DNA from: Sepioteuthis lessoniana
Taxonomy: Eukaryota; Mollusca; Cephalopoda; Myopsida; Loliginidae
DNA length: 64,000 nucleotides
NCBI GenBank assembly: GCA_963585895.1
Contig: OY757904.1
Coordinates: forward strand, 64,993,461 to 65,057,460
Reading direction: 5' to 3'
Shown here: positions 1-12,200 of the stretch, one piece after another
How positions within the stretch are numbered: position 1 is the first letter of the stretch
How the letters are laid out: each line of letters begins with the position of its first letter
The notes under the pieces: generated by a model
Databases searched by the model: none
Told to the model about the DNA's origin: nothing
Seen by the model: the letters and a program-made list of their open reading frames with translations, nothing else
Program-made: the position numbers and the translations under genes

Positions 1-907
1 TTCCCTCCCCTTTTTGATAGTTTTTATTGAGGCATGTTAATCTATTTTCTATCATGAAATCAGTTAAATGTTATCCATTCCTATTTGACGTGTTGTGAAT
101 GCTGTATTTGCTGTTTCTGTTTTTCCCGATTTGGGTATTCATATCCCCGCCAATGACTAGCAGGTTGTGTTTTAGAATGCTACGCACTAGAGAGGATAGC
201 TCCTCTTAGAAGGTGACTAGTTCGGTTTCTTAGCTAACATTGGTAGGGCTGTAGCAGGAGATAATTGTTGCTCTGGCATCATCCTAGGTTGTATTCTCTC
301 AATGTTATAAAGTGTTTTAACACTCTTGGTCCTATTAGCATTTCTACCCCTCCTACCGTGTCATTGACAGAGTTTTTCAATGCCGATACAGTGGCTAGTG
401 TCCATCCATTGCCAGTTTTATGATACTTGATATCTTCGGTGTGAGTGTATCGGTGTTCTTGTATGCAAATTATGTCTATCTTATGTTCCACGGCCGATGC
501 AGTTAGCTCTGGTAGTTGACCTATTCTATTTAGGGTTCTAACGTTAAATGTCGCTATTTGTATTGTTTGTTTGCATTTTAGTAGTTTTTGTTTGAGCTCT
601 GTAGCTGATTTTTCGAACACTGAGGCCAGGGATCCAACATCAGCAGGACGCGCCCCTTTTTTACCCGCGCAAAGAGCGACGCTGTTTATGTATGTGGTTT
701 GAGTGTGGGTCATGGTTATCTTTCGATGGCTGTTTTTATTCACATCTATAGAAGCCACTCTTATAAATAAGCAGCAGTAGTTCCCCGATCGAACTGACAA
801 TCCTGAGCGTTAAGCCGCAAGACTCACACGTCCAGGACAAGGTTAGGCATTGCGCTTAAGGGTCAAAGGGTTTATTCGCATACCTTTACGTCCATCATGC
901 TGCTTCC
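1..907 (-). mobile_element. RTE-like LINE copy 1: 5' end with endonuclease start, runs off the window
   Basis: This is the 5' UTR and N-terminal part of an RTE-like non-LTR retrotransposon. An open frame on the minus strand (about 800 down to 279) carries the start of an APE-type endonuclease: ATFNVRTLNRIGQLPEL (N of the first catalytic motif), then IDIICIQEHR with the metal-binding E. Beyond 279 the frame is broken, but endonuclease-like sequence continues to base 1, where the window cuts the element. The 5' boundary at about 907 is inferred because copy 2 (18119) begins with the same GGAAGCAGCATG-type sequence, so both copies are probably full at the 5' end. The endonuclease of such elements nicks target DNA for target-primed reverse transcription. 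This copy lacks everything after the endonuclease within the window and has an interrupted frame, so it looks inactive. Confidence 0.8.
279..800 (-). pseudogene. RTE-like ORF fragment: APE endonuclease N-terminus
   Basis: A 173-codon open stretch belonging to LINE copy 1. Residues from about 80 on match the first blocks of an APE-like endonuclease: FNVRTL followed about 30 residues later by IICIQEHR. The upstream 80 residues are probably the element's N-terminal extension and 5' UTR read-through. The protein ends early at a stop near 279, while homologous sequence continues towards base 1, so it is a broken frame. Confidence 0.7.
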
Positions 908-2080
908 CATGTGTGCGTGTATAAATGAAAAATAAAAAAAGGGGGAGGGGATTTCTTTTACCTTAAGTTTTGACTTAGTTAAAGTCCAGGACTAATGTAT
1001 ATTTAAAATAAATATTTTCACCTGTCTGCCGATACTGGCCCTAACATGTGTTTTTCTTCTTTTTGTTTTTTGTTGTTTTTTTTTTTGGTTTAAGGAGAGG
1101 TGGCATTTCGAATTTTACTTGAGTTGGTTTGTTTTCTTATTAACTGCTATGGGGGTGGGCAAACTGTGAGACTTCTAGGCTTCTAGAAAAGATTCAAAAC
1201 CTTTTTGCCGTATATACGAATACACTCGACCTGAGTCATATATTCAATTTGGATTTACAACAAAACAAACCAACCCAAGTAAAATTCGAAATTACACCTC
1301 CCCTTAACCCCCCAAACCCCCTCCAAAACGACGAAATGAATAGCGTCCCATACCCCAAGATGTAGAACTTCCCAAAATTATATTTCAAATTCATTAGTAA
1401 TTAAACATTTGAGCAGAACAGAAGAGATAAGAAACTAGCCCGTGCCCCCATGAAGTTTAAAGGTTCGATACTGGTCATTACAATGTCTTTAACTCCTACT
1501 AATTTAAAATGATAAGCACACTTGTACACAATTTTTTTGTCTTGCAGTTAGTGTTTTAAAATGAATACTAACAGAAAGCATGCATAATACGTGGTTTGCT
1601 TTTGTCAAATTACCAGTTGCACTTTTCAATTGTAATAAAATATTTTTTGGTTTCCAATGATTTCAACTATTCGAAAGAATACAAATAAAATAATAAAATA
1701 ATTGTGAAACTTTGCTAGTTGAAAATGATTTTAAGTGTTCTACTGTTTACTTTGAACTGATATTGCCAAATGTGCGTCTATATTATACAGATGTATCTAT
1801 ATCAATATCATTTACTACCCTTCAGAACTAATTATCTAAATCACGTTCAATCTCATTGTATGTCTCTCAATGTTCTTAAATACACAAACTAATAAATACA
1901 ATACTTCTCCATTCTCTTTTTTTCTCTCTCTTATTGCGTGTGTACCTCTGACAGATATATAATCTATCAATATGTCTTTCACACTTTCGTTTTCTCCCTC
2001 AATGTATAAATATTTGTATATCTTTAAAAATATGAATATATATATGCATGTGTGCGTGCGCGTGTGTCTATGCATGTATA
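908..2080. other. Anonymous AT-rich sequence containing a hairpin
   Basis: Apart from the inverted repeat at 1087-1310 I see no gene, RNA or recognisable repeat here. Short open frames have low-complexity, non-conserved translations. Confidence 0.5.
1087..1310. repeat. Imperfect inverted repeat (possible MITE-like hairpin)
   Basis: The left arm (1087-1136) and right arm (about 1257-1310) are complementary over about 50 bases with few mismatches, sharing the core AATTTTACTTGAGTTGGTTT / its complement with one change. The loop is about 120 bases. The arms lie close to the ends of a roughly 220-base unit, which would suit a small non-autonomous DNA transposon, but no clear target-site duplication is seen and no second copy is in this window. 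Confidence 0.5.
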
Positions 2081-2084
2081 GATA

Positions 2085-2205
2085 TATAATGTGGTATCGG
2101 GCATAAAATATACACTCATAGAAAGTTTTTGTGTATAATGCGTTTTCATCTGCATGACGGATATCAGGATTTTATTATTTCTCGTAGAAAATTAAAGATC
2201 CTAAC

Positions 2206-2295
<90 letters not shown>

Positions 2296-2430
2296 TGTGT
2301 GTGTGTATAATGTTGTATCGGCGATAGACTATACACTCATGAGAAGTTTTTGTGTATAATGCGTTTTCTTCTTTATGACTGATATTAGGATTTTATTATT
2401 TATTGGAGGAAATTAAAGATCACAACGGAT
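2085..2430. repeat. Direct duplication (about 221-base spacing) around a (TA)n(TG)n tract
   Basis: The sequence at about 2085-2207 (core TACACTCATAGAAAGTTTTT, then TTTTGTGTATAATGCGTTTT) recurs at about 2311-2430 with scattered changes. The tract (TA)n then (TG)n at 2208-2306 separates the copies. The arrangement looks like one tandem step in which the microsatellite is part of the unit. Confidence 0.75.
2208..2306. repeat. (TA)n(TG)n microsatellite
   Basis: Uninterrupted TA run to about 2262, then TG repeats with one TATG interruption. Open frames through it (runs of Y-I and C-V) are artefacts. Confidence 0.95.
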
Positions 2431-2589
2431 ATTATTAAGTATTAGCAAATACTACATTCTTAGTATTCAAAGTATCTTATAACAATTCTAAAATCTCAGA
2501 AATTAAACGTCTCATATATACTAAGTAAATTTCAATTCTGGCTTCATGACTGTTGCAATTGCTTACAAAGGTTTTATGGACCCTACAAG

Positions 2590-2841
2590 CACCGGACCAT
2601 TGGCCTAATGAGTAGAGTTTTCACCAATGGTCCGGGAGACCGTTGTTCAATCCAAGGTCGAGTAATACCAAAGACTCAAAAAAATGGTACTCGATGCCTC
2701 CTACTCAGCAATATAAGGTGAAGATCAAGGATAAAGTGGCGGAAGCCCGGGGAATGGAGTAGCGTCCTCTCCGACATTTCGGTGCTGTAGCAATTGAAAA
2801 GGGAGCCTTCGGGTCACCCTCGACTAAGGTCGCCAACTTTA

Positions 2842-2843
<2 letters not shown>
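2590..2843 (+). mobile_element. tRNA-derived SINE, family C, near full length
   Basis: The head resembles a tRNA with pol III internal promoter: A-box-like TGGCCTAATGAGTAG and B-box-like GTTGTTCAATCC, about 45 bases apart. The body contains GGGAATGGAGTAGCG and GGAGCCTTCGGGTCACCCTCG, which recur at 17377-17479 (minus) and on both sides of the SINE B insertion at 22240. The copy runs directly into a (TA)n tract, which I read as its 3' tail. No protein is encoded; mobilisation would depend on a LINE. Confidence 0.75.

Positions 2844-2918
<75 letters not shown>
2844..2918. repeat. (TA)n microsatellite, 3' tail of SINE C
   Basis: Nearly pure TA repeat with one phase slip (ATTATA), beginning exactly at the end of the SINE C body. 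Confidence 0.9.
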
Positions 2919-2921
<3 letters not shown>

Positions 2922-3199
2922 TCATAATAAGCGACATCAACTCCTGTATCGCTTCGGACAAATGCCCTGGAGAAAATTATTCACCAAATATGGGTTCTAT
3001 ATTACAAATACTGTCCTTCTTCAATGTTGAATTTGACATTAAATAATTCTCGAAAGTTGATATGTCAATAATCAACAATGTCTCTGTTTGTCTGTCTATG
3101 TATGTATGTATGTATGGATGGATGGATGTTTGCCAGATGAATCTCTGAAATTTCTTTTTCTTTTTTTCTTTTCTTCTCTTTCCCTCTATCTGTCTTTCT

Positions 3200-3232
3200 C
3201 TTTCTCTCTCTTACTCTCTCTCTCTCTCTCTA

Positions 3233-3301
<69 letters not shown>
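3200..3301. repeat. Compound (TC)n / (TATC)n / (TA)n microsatellite
   Basis: CT-rich tract grading into TATC repeats and then TA repeats. A nearby TGTATGTATG/GATG tract sits at about 3100-3127. Confidence 0.9.
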
Positions 3302-3303
<2 letters not shown>

Positions 3304-5040
3304 CATCCTGCTGCATTATAATTATATTTCAAATGCCTATTGTATAAAGAATATAAATGCGTTTAGCATGGGTAATACTTTCGCAGCTATGAACCTGCTT
3401 GTGTGGTGAGTTTAACCCTCTTCTCTTATCTCATTAATCTGGTTATATTTGATTTACATAAATAGAAAATCTTACCAGATTAAATGATATCGTAACATCC
3501 ACTAATAATTGTGATTAACCCCTCCTTTTTTTGATGATGGAATAAGCAGAATATTTAACCCTGATTCTGAAGTGGAAAATATAAAAAATTATAATAAATA
3601 TGGATAATTAACAAATTTATTCACCAATGTTAATAAAGTAAATGGTTCCATTTGACAAATTTAGAATTCCCAATTGAAGCTGATGAGTTGGTTCATCAGA
3701 AATGACCTTTTGAACACAATTATAATTCATTTCATATTTTAAAAGACAAAATATTTTACTTGATTATTATGTCAACATACATGAAGTAGTACATTTTCTG
3801 AAGAATATACCGTTAACTAAATATAGTTTAAGAATACTAGTTGCTTTCTGCTAAAGTATTTAGTGCCTGCAAGAGATCCAAGTGGTTGCAGTTCTTAGAT
3901 AGATATGCAGCAGATGCTTTTTTTAAAATTTTATTCGGTAGCTCACAAGAAAAGAGAAATTAAACGAAGACGATTTTCAATGACTCATCAGACAGGAAAG
4001 CTTGTAGAAAGCCAAATAAGAATCATTTCAAAATTTTATAAATGAAATTATAATCTAGTCCTCGATGACATATTATTCTTTACATTTTTCAGCTTGGATG
4101 AAATATACCATTAAAATTGTATTTTGATTAAGGTATGTTTTATCCAATCAGATTTTCAGTTATTAAGGAAAAAGGTTTTGTGTCTCATCTGTTATTCGAT
4201 TTTTTACTCTTAAAAAGAAAATTAGATTAATAAATAAATTTTTAAAAAATCAATGCACCAATTCCATAATTTTTGCTCGGAGTCATATAAAAACACGTTT
4301 TAGAAATACGTTTTTTATTTGCTGGCTATCATTCGCTTCTCAGAGAGGGCAAATTTGCCAAGTACCCGTCGTTGTGTACACCTAACCCACTCAGATGAGT
4401 ACAATGATAAAATTATATGACGATACTGATCCCAATGAAGAAAGGGCACTTAATTTGGTCCAGACAAGAATGGAAATCTAAAAAGAGTGTGGATCGTTAA
4501 AATTCGGAAAACGTCGTAATAAGCACAAATTATATCTATGTTGGTTCTGATTTTCATTCGGTTCACGTAAAAGCCATTTATCCAGAATTTTCAATATTCG
4601 TACTGTTGTTAAATGTCAGGGAACAATCATTAGAAACACTCCAAATATTACTCAAAGCGTTTTGATACTTCACATCGTTCCTCTCCTGTATATTATGGAC
4701 TTGAATCCTTATGTTGCTCACCCATTTGCGCCAACATTATTTCAACCAACTCCGTCATGAAATATCTTAAATCATCACCACGTTTCATTCTGCCGCTAGT
4801 GCAATTGAGCTAAGCACTGATCTACCTGCAATTTTATTCAATGTACGCTTTGTCAAGGGACTTAGAATAAGCTAAGTGAATACCCTGTAGACAGAATACC
4901 TTCGAAAATAAGGTGTCATGAGAATAACACTAAATTGCTTAAGATGCTGCTTCCCCAGTTCTGAACATCTGGGGAGTGCTTTTTTCTTATTACTCGATGG
5001 TTCACATGGAGAGATAATACCTGTTAGCGTGCCATGAATG
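3302..5040. other. Anonymous AT-rich stretch
   Basis: No open frame of interest, no tRNA-like box pair and no repeat shared with the rest of the window was recognised. Confidence 0.5.
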
Positions 5041-5048
5041 TGATAAAT

Positions 5049-5572
5049 TGGTTGGTTTCTTGGGTTTTATGGCATATCAACTTTGTAGGTTATTTAATGC
5101 CAAATCCATTTTTATGCAAATAATCTGTTCCTTTTAAAACAATTCATTTTAGCATAAGTACACAGTTTAATGGTTAAAAACATTTCTATTTCAAACAATT
5201 CAAGCAGTTATATGTAACAGTTTAGTTAAGTGTAAATACAGTTTTAATGTCGAAAAACAGTTCTATTTCTAATAATTCAGTTTAGCATGAGCACGCAGTT
5301 TAAACGTAAGTACAGTCTTCCACCCCAAGCCACCCGATGATGATGAGTTCTATTTAACCCATACATAGGGCCCTATCAGGTGCTACCACTCCGGGCCAGA
5401 GTGGACCGGGGAGCAATGGCAATAAAGGGGTACTCCGCATTCCCCAAAGCTCCAGCACTGCTGGAACCTCACAATCAGATTGTTTAGTGTCATATCAAGG
5501 ACACTCGTTAGGGGTATCTTACCTCTCTGCAGAGAAGCAGTCGGTGTATTCTACAGTCCCAGCCGACTGGGT
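5049..5572 (-). mobile_element. SINE-like family D, copy 1
   Basis: Read on the minus strand it starts with CCCAGTCGGCTGGGACTGTAG, passes a GC-richer block (GGTTCCAGCAGTGCTGGAGC, then GCACCTGATAGGGCCCTATG and TGGGTTAAATAGAAC), and ends in the shared tail GGCATTAAATAACCTACAAA then a purine-poor AACC-type end. Before the tail lies a variable region of about 60-70 base units containing AATTCAGTTTAGCATAAGTA-like motifs. I see no coding potential. It may be a SINE or a non-autonomous LINE derivative; a tRNA head is not obvious. Confidence 0.65.
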
Positions 5573-6078
5573 AAGTATGTGATAAAGAGATTGTATAACA
5601 ATTATTCGCATTCAGCATATCTTTGTTGAAGATAATTGAACAATGATATAAATATAAACTTGCAATGAACCCCTAAGCGTAAAATAATGCTGTGAAGGGT
5701 TGATATGCCCTTAAAACCAAAAATTAGTCTCAAAGCCATTCAAACAATTAAAATAAAACAAAAAAACCTAAAACAAAAACTAAAAATAATTTTGCCTCAC
5801 AATCAAAATGCTTTTATATGGGATAATTTGACTTTTATGGTATCATGATCGTATGCAATGCATCCTTCTTCATTAGAATTACCAGATTTATAATCCCATA
5901 CAGCGAAGAATAATACACATATTTAAACCAATGTTAATATTCTTTGAAAAATACTTATAATTCAAGAAAACAAAGAAAAGTAAGAAAATTTAAATAAAAG
6001 CAAAATCGCTACTTTATTTCATTTTATATAGCTGAATGAAGTCGACTCTCATTATTGCTTCCTACCACTGTTCTGTAG
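5573..6078. other. Anonymous AT-rich spacer between D copies
   Basis: No recognisable coding or repeat signal. Confidence 0.45.
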
Positions 6079-6746
6079 GTTGGTTGGTTGGTTGGTTGGT
6101 TTTTGTGGCATATGAACCATTTTAGGTTATTTAATGCCAAATCCATTTTTATACAAATAGTCAGTTGTATTTCAAACAATTCGGTTTAACACGAGTATAC
6201 GATTTAATTGTGAAAAATATTTCTATTTCAAGCTATTCAGTTTATTCCAACAGTTCTAATTCAGCTAAATCAGTTTAGTATATGTACAAAATGTGTTTAC
6301 ACACATTTAAATGTTAAAACAGTTCTATATTAAACAAATCAGTTTAGTGTAAGTACAGTTTCAATGTCAAAAGCATTTCCATTTCAAACAATTCAGTTTA
6401 GCATAAATACGCAGTTTAGACATAAGTACACAGTTTAATTTTCAAAACATTTCTATTTCAAGCTATTCAGTTTAGTCAAACATTTTTAATTCAAACAAGT
6501 CAGTTTAGCATAAATATCTACTTAGTTCTATTTAACCCATAGATAGGGCCCTAGTGCTACTATTCGGGGTCAGAGTGGACCTGGGAACAATGGCAATGAA
6601 GGAGTACTCTGCATTCCCCAGAGCCCCAGCATCACTGGAACCTCACCATTAAATTGTTTTGTGTCATATCTAGGACATTAATTGGGGGAGTCTTACACCT
6701 CTGTAGAGGTGCAGTCGGTGTATTCTACAGCCCCAGCTGACTAGGC
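6079..6746 (-). mobile_element. SINE-like family D, copy 2 (expanded internal units)
   Basis: Same head and tail blocks as copy 1, with a (GGTT)n run at 6079-6102 complementing the (AACC)n 3' tail. The internal 60-70 base repeat region (about 6165-6530) has more units than in copy 1, which explains its greater length. Confidence 0.65.
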
Positions 6747-6879
6747 AACACTGTTCTGTTGTAAGTCTAGTTGTGTAACAGTCAAAAGCTGAGTCTTTTA
6801 GTCTTAGGTTTTTTAGTCAAATCGAGTCCAGATGAGTAATACATAAGGTAAGGTTTTGAGTCAGTAAAAAAGTTTTTGT

Positions 6880-6965
6880 TTGGTCTGGCTTCTTCGTCTC
6901 TTTGGAATATCAACCTCAGTAGGTTATTTAATGCCAAAGCGGTTTTTAATGAAGAACATCAGAGA
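6880..6965 (-). mobile_element. SINE tail fragment (family B/D 3' end)
   Basis: Contains the complement of the shared 3' end (TAGGTTATTTAATGCCAAAG) without the rest of the element. Confidence 0.5.
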
Positions 6966-7110
6966 TACTATTTAATTAATTGATGGGGATAAGAAAAAAA
7001 TTCATGTGATTGCAGTGATGAAAAACTAGACGAAAATGCATTTACAGCGTGGTTCTCACATTTTTAAAAAATTGTTAATAATAAACACCGGCTATCTGCA
7101 CAAGTTTCTA

Positions 7111-7268
7111 GTTTTCAAAAAAAACAGTTTAGATGTAAGTACACAGTTTTATTTTCAAAACATTTCTATTTCAAGCTATTCAGTTTAGTCAATCATTTTT
7201 AATTCAAACAAGTCAGTTTAGCATAAGTATCTAGTTAGTTCTATTTAACTCATAGATAGGGCTTTATC
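7111..7268 (-). mobile_element. SINE-like family D, partial copy 3
   Basis: Nearly identical to about 6411-6552 of copy 2 (motifs TCAAGCTATTCAGTTTAGTC and AACAAGTCAGTTTAGCATAA), stopping inside the GGGCCCTATC block. It looks like a local direct duplication of part of copy 2 or a truncated sister copy. Confidence 0.6.
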
Positions 7269-7729
7269 TATAAATGCATACACATAAAACAAACTGATCA
7301 TATCAAGCGCTGACCATAGAAACCTTCCCTCCATATACAACGATTGTCAACAAAATAAAAAAGAAATAATTATTAAAGAGTACATGTATAAAATGTATAA
7401 ACAATCCCAAAATATATTCTTCCAACTCCTATTGTTTTATTAGCAGTGACAAAAGAAAGAAGAGTGTAATTTTCTTTACCAGATATTGGAAGTTTAACAT
7501 TGTCACTGATTGCGACGGTATCGCTCTTATTGAGGCAATTGTCGAAACGTACAGTGAATTAACATTTTGGTTATGCATAGTTTTAAGAAACTCATCTGGT
7601 TTTGGTAGACTCAGAAAATATGGAATAAAAATGATCATTAAAAGATTATGTGACTTTTTCAAACCACGCACTTATATATATTTAAGAAACCCTCCACACC
7701 AGCCGGATGCAACGCACGATTCTTCTTTT

Positions 7730-8177
7730 GCTCAATCAGCTGGGGCTGTAGAATACACTGACTGCACATTGGCAGAGGGGGTAAGACCTCTTCCCAATAA
7801 GTGTCCTGGATATGACATTGAACAATCTAATGGTGAGGTTCCAGTGATGTTGGAGCTTTGGAGAATGCAGTGCTCCCCTTCATTACCATTGCTCCCAGGC
7901 CCACCCTGGCCAGATTGGTAGCGCCTGATAGGGTCCTATCTATGGATCAAATAGAACTAAACTGCATACTTATGCTAAAACTGAATTGCTTGAATTAGAA
8001 CTGTTTGACTGAACTGAATAGCTTGAAATAGAAATGTTTTTGACAATTAAACTACGTACTCATGCTAAACTGAATTGTTCGAAATAGAAATGGATATTTC
8101 CATAAAAATGGAATTGGCGTTAAATAACATTCAAAAGATGATATGCCATAAAATCCAACCAACCAACCAACCAATTA
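7730..8177 (+). mobile_element. SINE-like family D, copy 4, opposite orientation
   Basis: Head CTCAATCAGCTGGGGCTGTAG, middle GGTTCCAGTGATGTTGGAGC, then CTGATAGGGTCCTATCTATG and GATCAAATAGAACT, internal units, and tail ending in (AACC)n at about 8157-8175. With copies 1-3 on the other strand it forms a large imperfect inverted repeat across 5.0-8.2 kb. An open frame at 7631-7921 runs through it but shows no protein character. Confidence 0.65.
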
Positions 8178-8690
8178 AACAAATAATCAATGATCCTTCT
8201 TAAGCAGAGTTTAGCAAGTTTCAATTCAGTGCTTTCTTTCTCTTAGAACGGTTGGAATGACCAGATTTAATATCCCATTAGGCTCTACATAGATGGAGGG
8301 AAAGTAGCGGCAATTACAACTTTCTGAAGTGTTTTAGCGCTATGTGAAATGAAAACACTCTAATCCTAGATCTGAACACTGATCACTGTGTCCATTTCTT
8401 ACAAACTTAACTATTTCGCCACGAACTCTTCCTCTAACCAGTATTAATATGAATTTCTGAAGAAATTGTGAAGGAGAACGTCAACTAATGATCTGATATG
8501 CTCGAGAACGATAGCCTCAGGAAGACAGAGTGATTTTCTTGCATTAATGACACTAAAATGGACGCTATGACTAGTGACCTAGGAATGTCAAATAAAATTA
8601 CTTACTTCAACAAGAAGCAAATATTAAAGTTGTTTGGCCACGTGGCATATAAAGACAATGTCAGCTATGTCAACCATTCATAAAAGAACG
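8178..8690. other. Anonymous sequence
   Basis: No supported feature. Part may belong to the LINE fragment that becomes recognisable after about 8690. Confidence 0.4.
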
Positions 8691-9205
8691 ACTTTCTCAA
8701 CAGAGAACCTAGAGGACAATCATCAAAGTGATGTTGCGACCGAATTTGAAAGGACGCAAATCTACCTCTGGTAACTGTGGAAAGAGTGACGAGAAAGAGA
8801 AATGATTGACTCGGCGGGCTTATGCCGACAAGAATAAAGCAAATATTGATAATACGGTGAAGAATAGCAAGTTTACCTTATGTAATGACAGAGATGAAAC
8901 AGTAAATCAATAAGGGAATGCAACAAACAAACTACAATATGAATATATGTAACACCATGACTAAGTAGAAATGTTGATACTCTCAGAATTCTACCAGAAA
9001 TTTAAATTTGATCAAGTTAATAAACGATAAATCTCCAAACTAGAATCTGTCCTAGAAAACTAGAAGGGTAAATGTCGTAACAAGAATAATATGAATCGTT
9101 AATCAGTAGAAGAATCAATATCATCCAGACCACAATACGGTTAATATAAGACAAAATACTGAGAGGAGTCCTGGAGACCAGAGGGACTTGGTGTCACTTT
9201 GCGAG
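8690..9205 (+). mobile_element. Decayed fragment of CCHC/REL-type LINE, C-terminal region
   Basis: Three-frame reading gives, with stops and shifts, pieces such as LCNDRDETVNQ near 8880 and LRGVLETRG near 9155, which match the better preserved copies at 21388-21588, 16342-16542 and 20938-21147. In those copies the blocks correspond to a zinc-knuckle-like C-x2-C...H-x4-C region and to the extreme C-terminus. Heavily mutated and non-functional. Confidence 0.55.
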
Positions 9206-12200
9206 GCCAGCAGTAAAAACTGGTTTGAATAACTCTCAAGAATGAAAATAATACTACCGCGGGATATTTTATAACTATTTATTTTTAATCTGAAGCTGCT
9301 AATTCCCACCCTCAGTCTACACCTTTTTGTCATTCTTTCTCGTTTGTATTCAGACTTCATTTCTATTGTTATCTGAAAGCCAGGACTTCTGGGAAAGCCA
9401 GTGACTGCAAAGAGGCCACTATATAAACATCAATCAATTAATACTTCTCAACGTTTGCTGGCCAAGTCTACTTTCTCGTCATGAATAATTTCCCACGAAA
9501 TACTGGCTCACCGACCCCAAGGCACAACTAGTTTCCTTGGATTTTGAATAATGACTTAATTCCAGGAGGCAGTGCTCTCTGCTGTGAACTCATAGAAGTG
9601 CGATGGCGATTGAGGTCACATTGATGGTGTCGATTTGGAAAAAAAAAACTTCCTTATTCTTCAAAATCTAAGATAGTGTAAAATAGAATGGCTAAAAAAT
9701 ATAATAACCAGACATGTGAGACAGGGAAAGGTGGATTCAAGAAAATCAGGCTTACTTAAACATCTATTAATATAATCAATCATATAATAATAAGCAGGGA
9801 AAGATAAAGTCCGTTAACTTTCGCTCCCAGACAAATCAATTGAAGAATGATGCATCGGGTGTTAAACTCTAAATCGATTTGGTATTGAAATATTTTCATC
9901 TTATAATTCTTAAATGATTAATTACATAAAATCGACATGAGTTTCTATCACCCGTTATTGGACTTTGTCGCGTATTTTCGCTGCTTTCTAATGATTGGAA
10001 GCAAGGAGATTTTCGCAGTTCATGTTAAACATTGAAGAAGAAATAAGAACATCTCAAACAAGATGTTGAAAGCAGAGTACGGTCAAAGGTCTGGTAAAAG
10101 TGACTGACCAGTAAAACAATAAAGCAAGAATTACCAGCAGATCAAACTGCTGCAAAAATAATGAAGTAGAGAACTGAATACTGACCCTGGAATGCATATT
10201 TAGATTCATTGATTGATTTAAATGGCAAGTAAATCCATCTAGGGCTATTTAATGCGTAGAGGTTATCAACTCGCATTCAAAGTTCGTTCTAATTTAAATG
10301 TTGGGGATAAATGTTTCTTAAGAGTTTTTTTCTGCACACACTTATATGATATTATGTATTTCTTACACAAATAATTTCTACATATTTCTATGTTTTCAGT
10401 AATTCTATCAAGTAGAATATTAATATTAATATTAATGGTGTTAAGTAATTATTTCTCCCTAATGATAATCATTTGCTTTTTACACAGTTATATGGTCTCA
10501 TATAACAATCATAAATCTTAATAAATGTTCGGGCTTCAATCAACGAAGCACAATAACATAATTTACACAGTTATCTAGTATCAATATAAAAATGTAGAAC
10601 ATTATAAATTGTTGTATGATTGATTTTATTATCCTGACAAGCATCTATAAGATCTAAGAGGTTAGAGAATCTCGTTCATTACAAGTATACCTTTTTAGGG
10701 GTTAGAGTAATTTTATTAAACAGAGGGAAAATAAATTGATATAAATTTTAGAAGAATAGACATATATGTTAAACATATGTAATGGAGTAATGAGCTTTTG
10801 AAATGTAGTATAGATAAGAATTAAGTTCCTTTGATTAAATACGAATATAAGTATAATTTTAAGAGGCAGAAAGACAAATGTATTATTGTTTAGTTTAAGA
10901 TGACTTAATTGTTTTGACAAGATCAAAGACACCTGTCGCTTATTAAAGAAACTAATTTCTAAATCAAGAAGGAGAAATTGAATACGGAATTTGTATTTCT
11001 CAACAATCCCGAATCAGCTGAAAATTGATATTTTTTGGTTCCACCCAATTTCTAATATTAGTTGAAAATATAAGTAAAATTACAGATTTGTCCCATGAAG
11101 CAGTAAGACCAGAGTAAACAAACGAGATACAGAGAAAGAGCAACGCGTGAGTCGATAAGCAGTTTACCCGAGACTCTGTGTTTTGAAGTGTGCCAGACTA
11201 CACTGAGTCTAGAAACCGATAGAAAGAAAAGCCAAAACCTTCTACGAGGAATCGACTCTCGGATTAACACCTGCCACCTCTGTAACATCAATAAAATATA
11301 GTTTTATAGACTCAATATTGTTTTTTATAAGACATGATTCGTTCTCTATAGCTTGACGTCAACTTTTATTTATTTATTTCTTCTTACATGTGTGGTCTCA
11401 TTCGTTCATTCGCTGACCAGCAATTCAGATTTATGACTGGTTTGTTGTCTGGATTTAAAAACAATAGTTTTCCTTTTTGGCACATGCTCAGAACAACTAA
11501 ATTTCAACAGATCAATTTGACCCATAGATTGTTATATAGCTGTGATAAATGAAAGAAGCATAACACTTTAATTTATAAAACATATATTACACATTATTCT
11601 TCGAAAAGTGTCGAATCTTCTGTAGTGTGGGAAATACATACAGAGGAGGGAAACGACTGAAGGACTTGGACACTGCTATATTGACCCTTATCCTTTTCTT
11701 AACTGCGTTGTTCAATTCCCATAGTTTTACTTAGCACTTCTTAAGCATTGTGTGCTTCCATATTCATATTCATGGCTACACATAGCACTTCTTCTGCTTC
11801 TCAGCCCGGGGAGTACCAAACCGGAGGCCTGCTATGGACCGCTGTGTCAGCGGAGCGCCCAGCCACTTCCTGGCTCTCCCTGTGACTGACCAAATCTCTT
11901 CTGACTGCAAGTAACTTACCGTTACTCTGTGGGTACCCGTGTATATATAATTTCATAAAGCCTACGATGTTCCGATTCAACCCACCAGCTGCTAACGGCT
12001 ACCCATCGCTGTCTTCTTGTTACACAGGTGCGTCCTGCAATCAATTTGTGTACATATCTGGAACATCCGTCTCTGTCAAGTGTCAATATTCAACAACATG
12101 AACATCAGACAAATTCTACCTTTATAGATCAAGGTGGACCTGGGAGTTATTGAACTCAAATGGTGCTAAACACTCCTAAAATCTTTTGAACCATCAGATG

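Noticed and set aside
2129-2359. 76-codon frame with Y-I and C-V runs
   Set aside because: Microsatellite translation.
7631-7921. 96-codon plus-strand frame
   Set aside because: Lies in SINE-like family D; the other D copies do not keep this frame.
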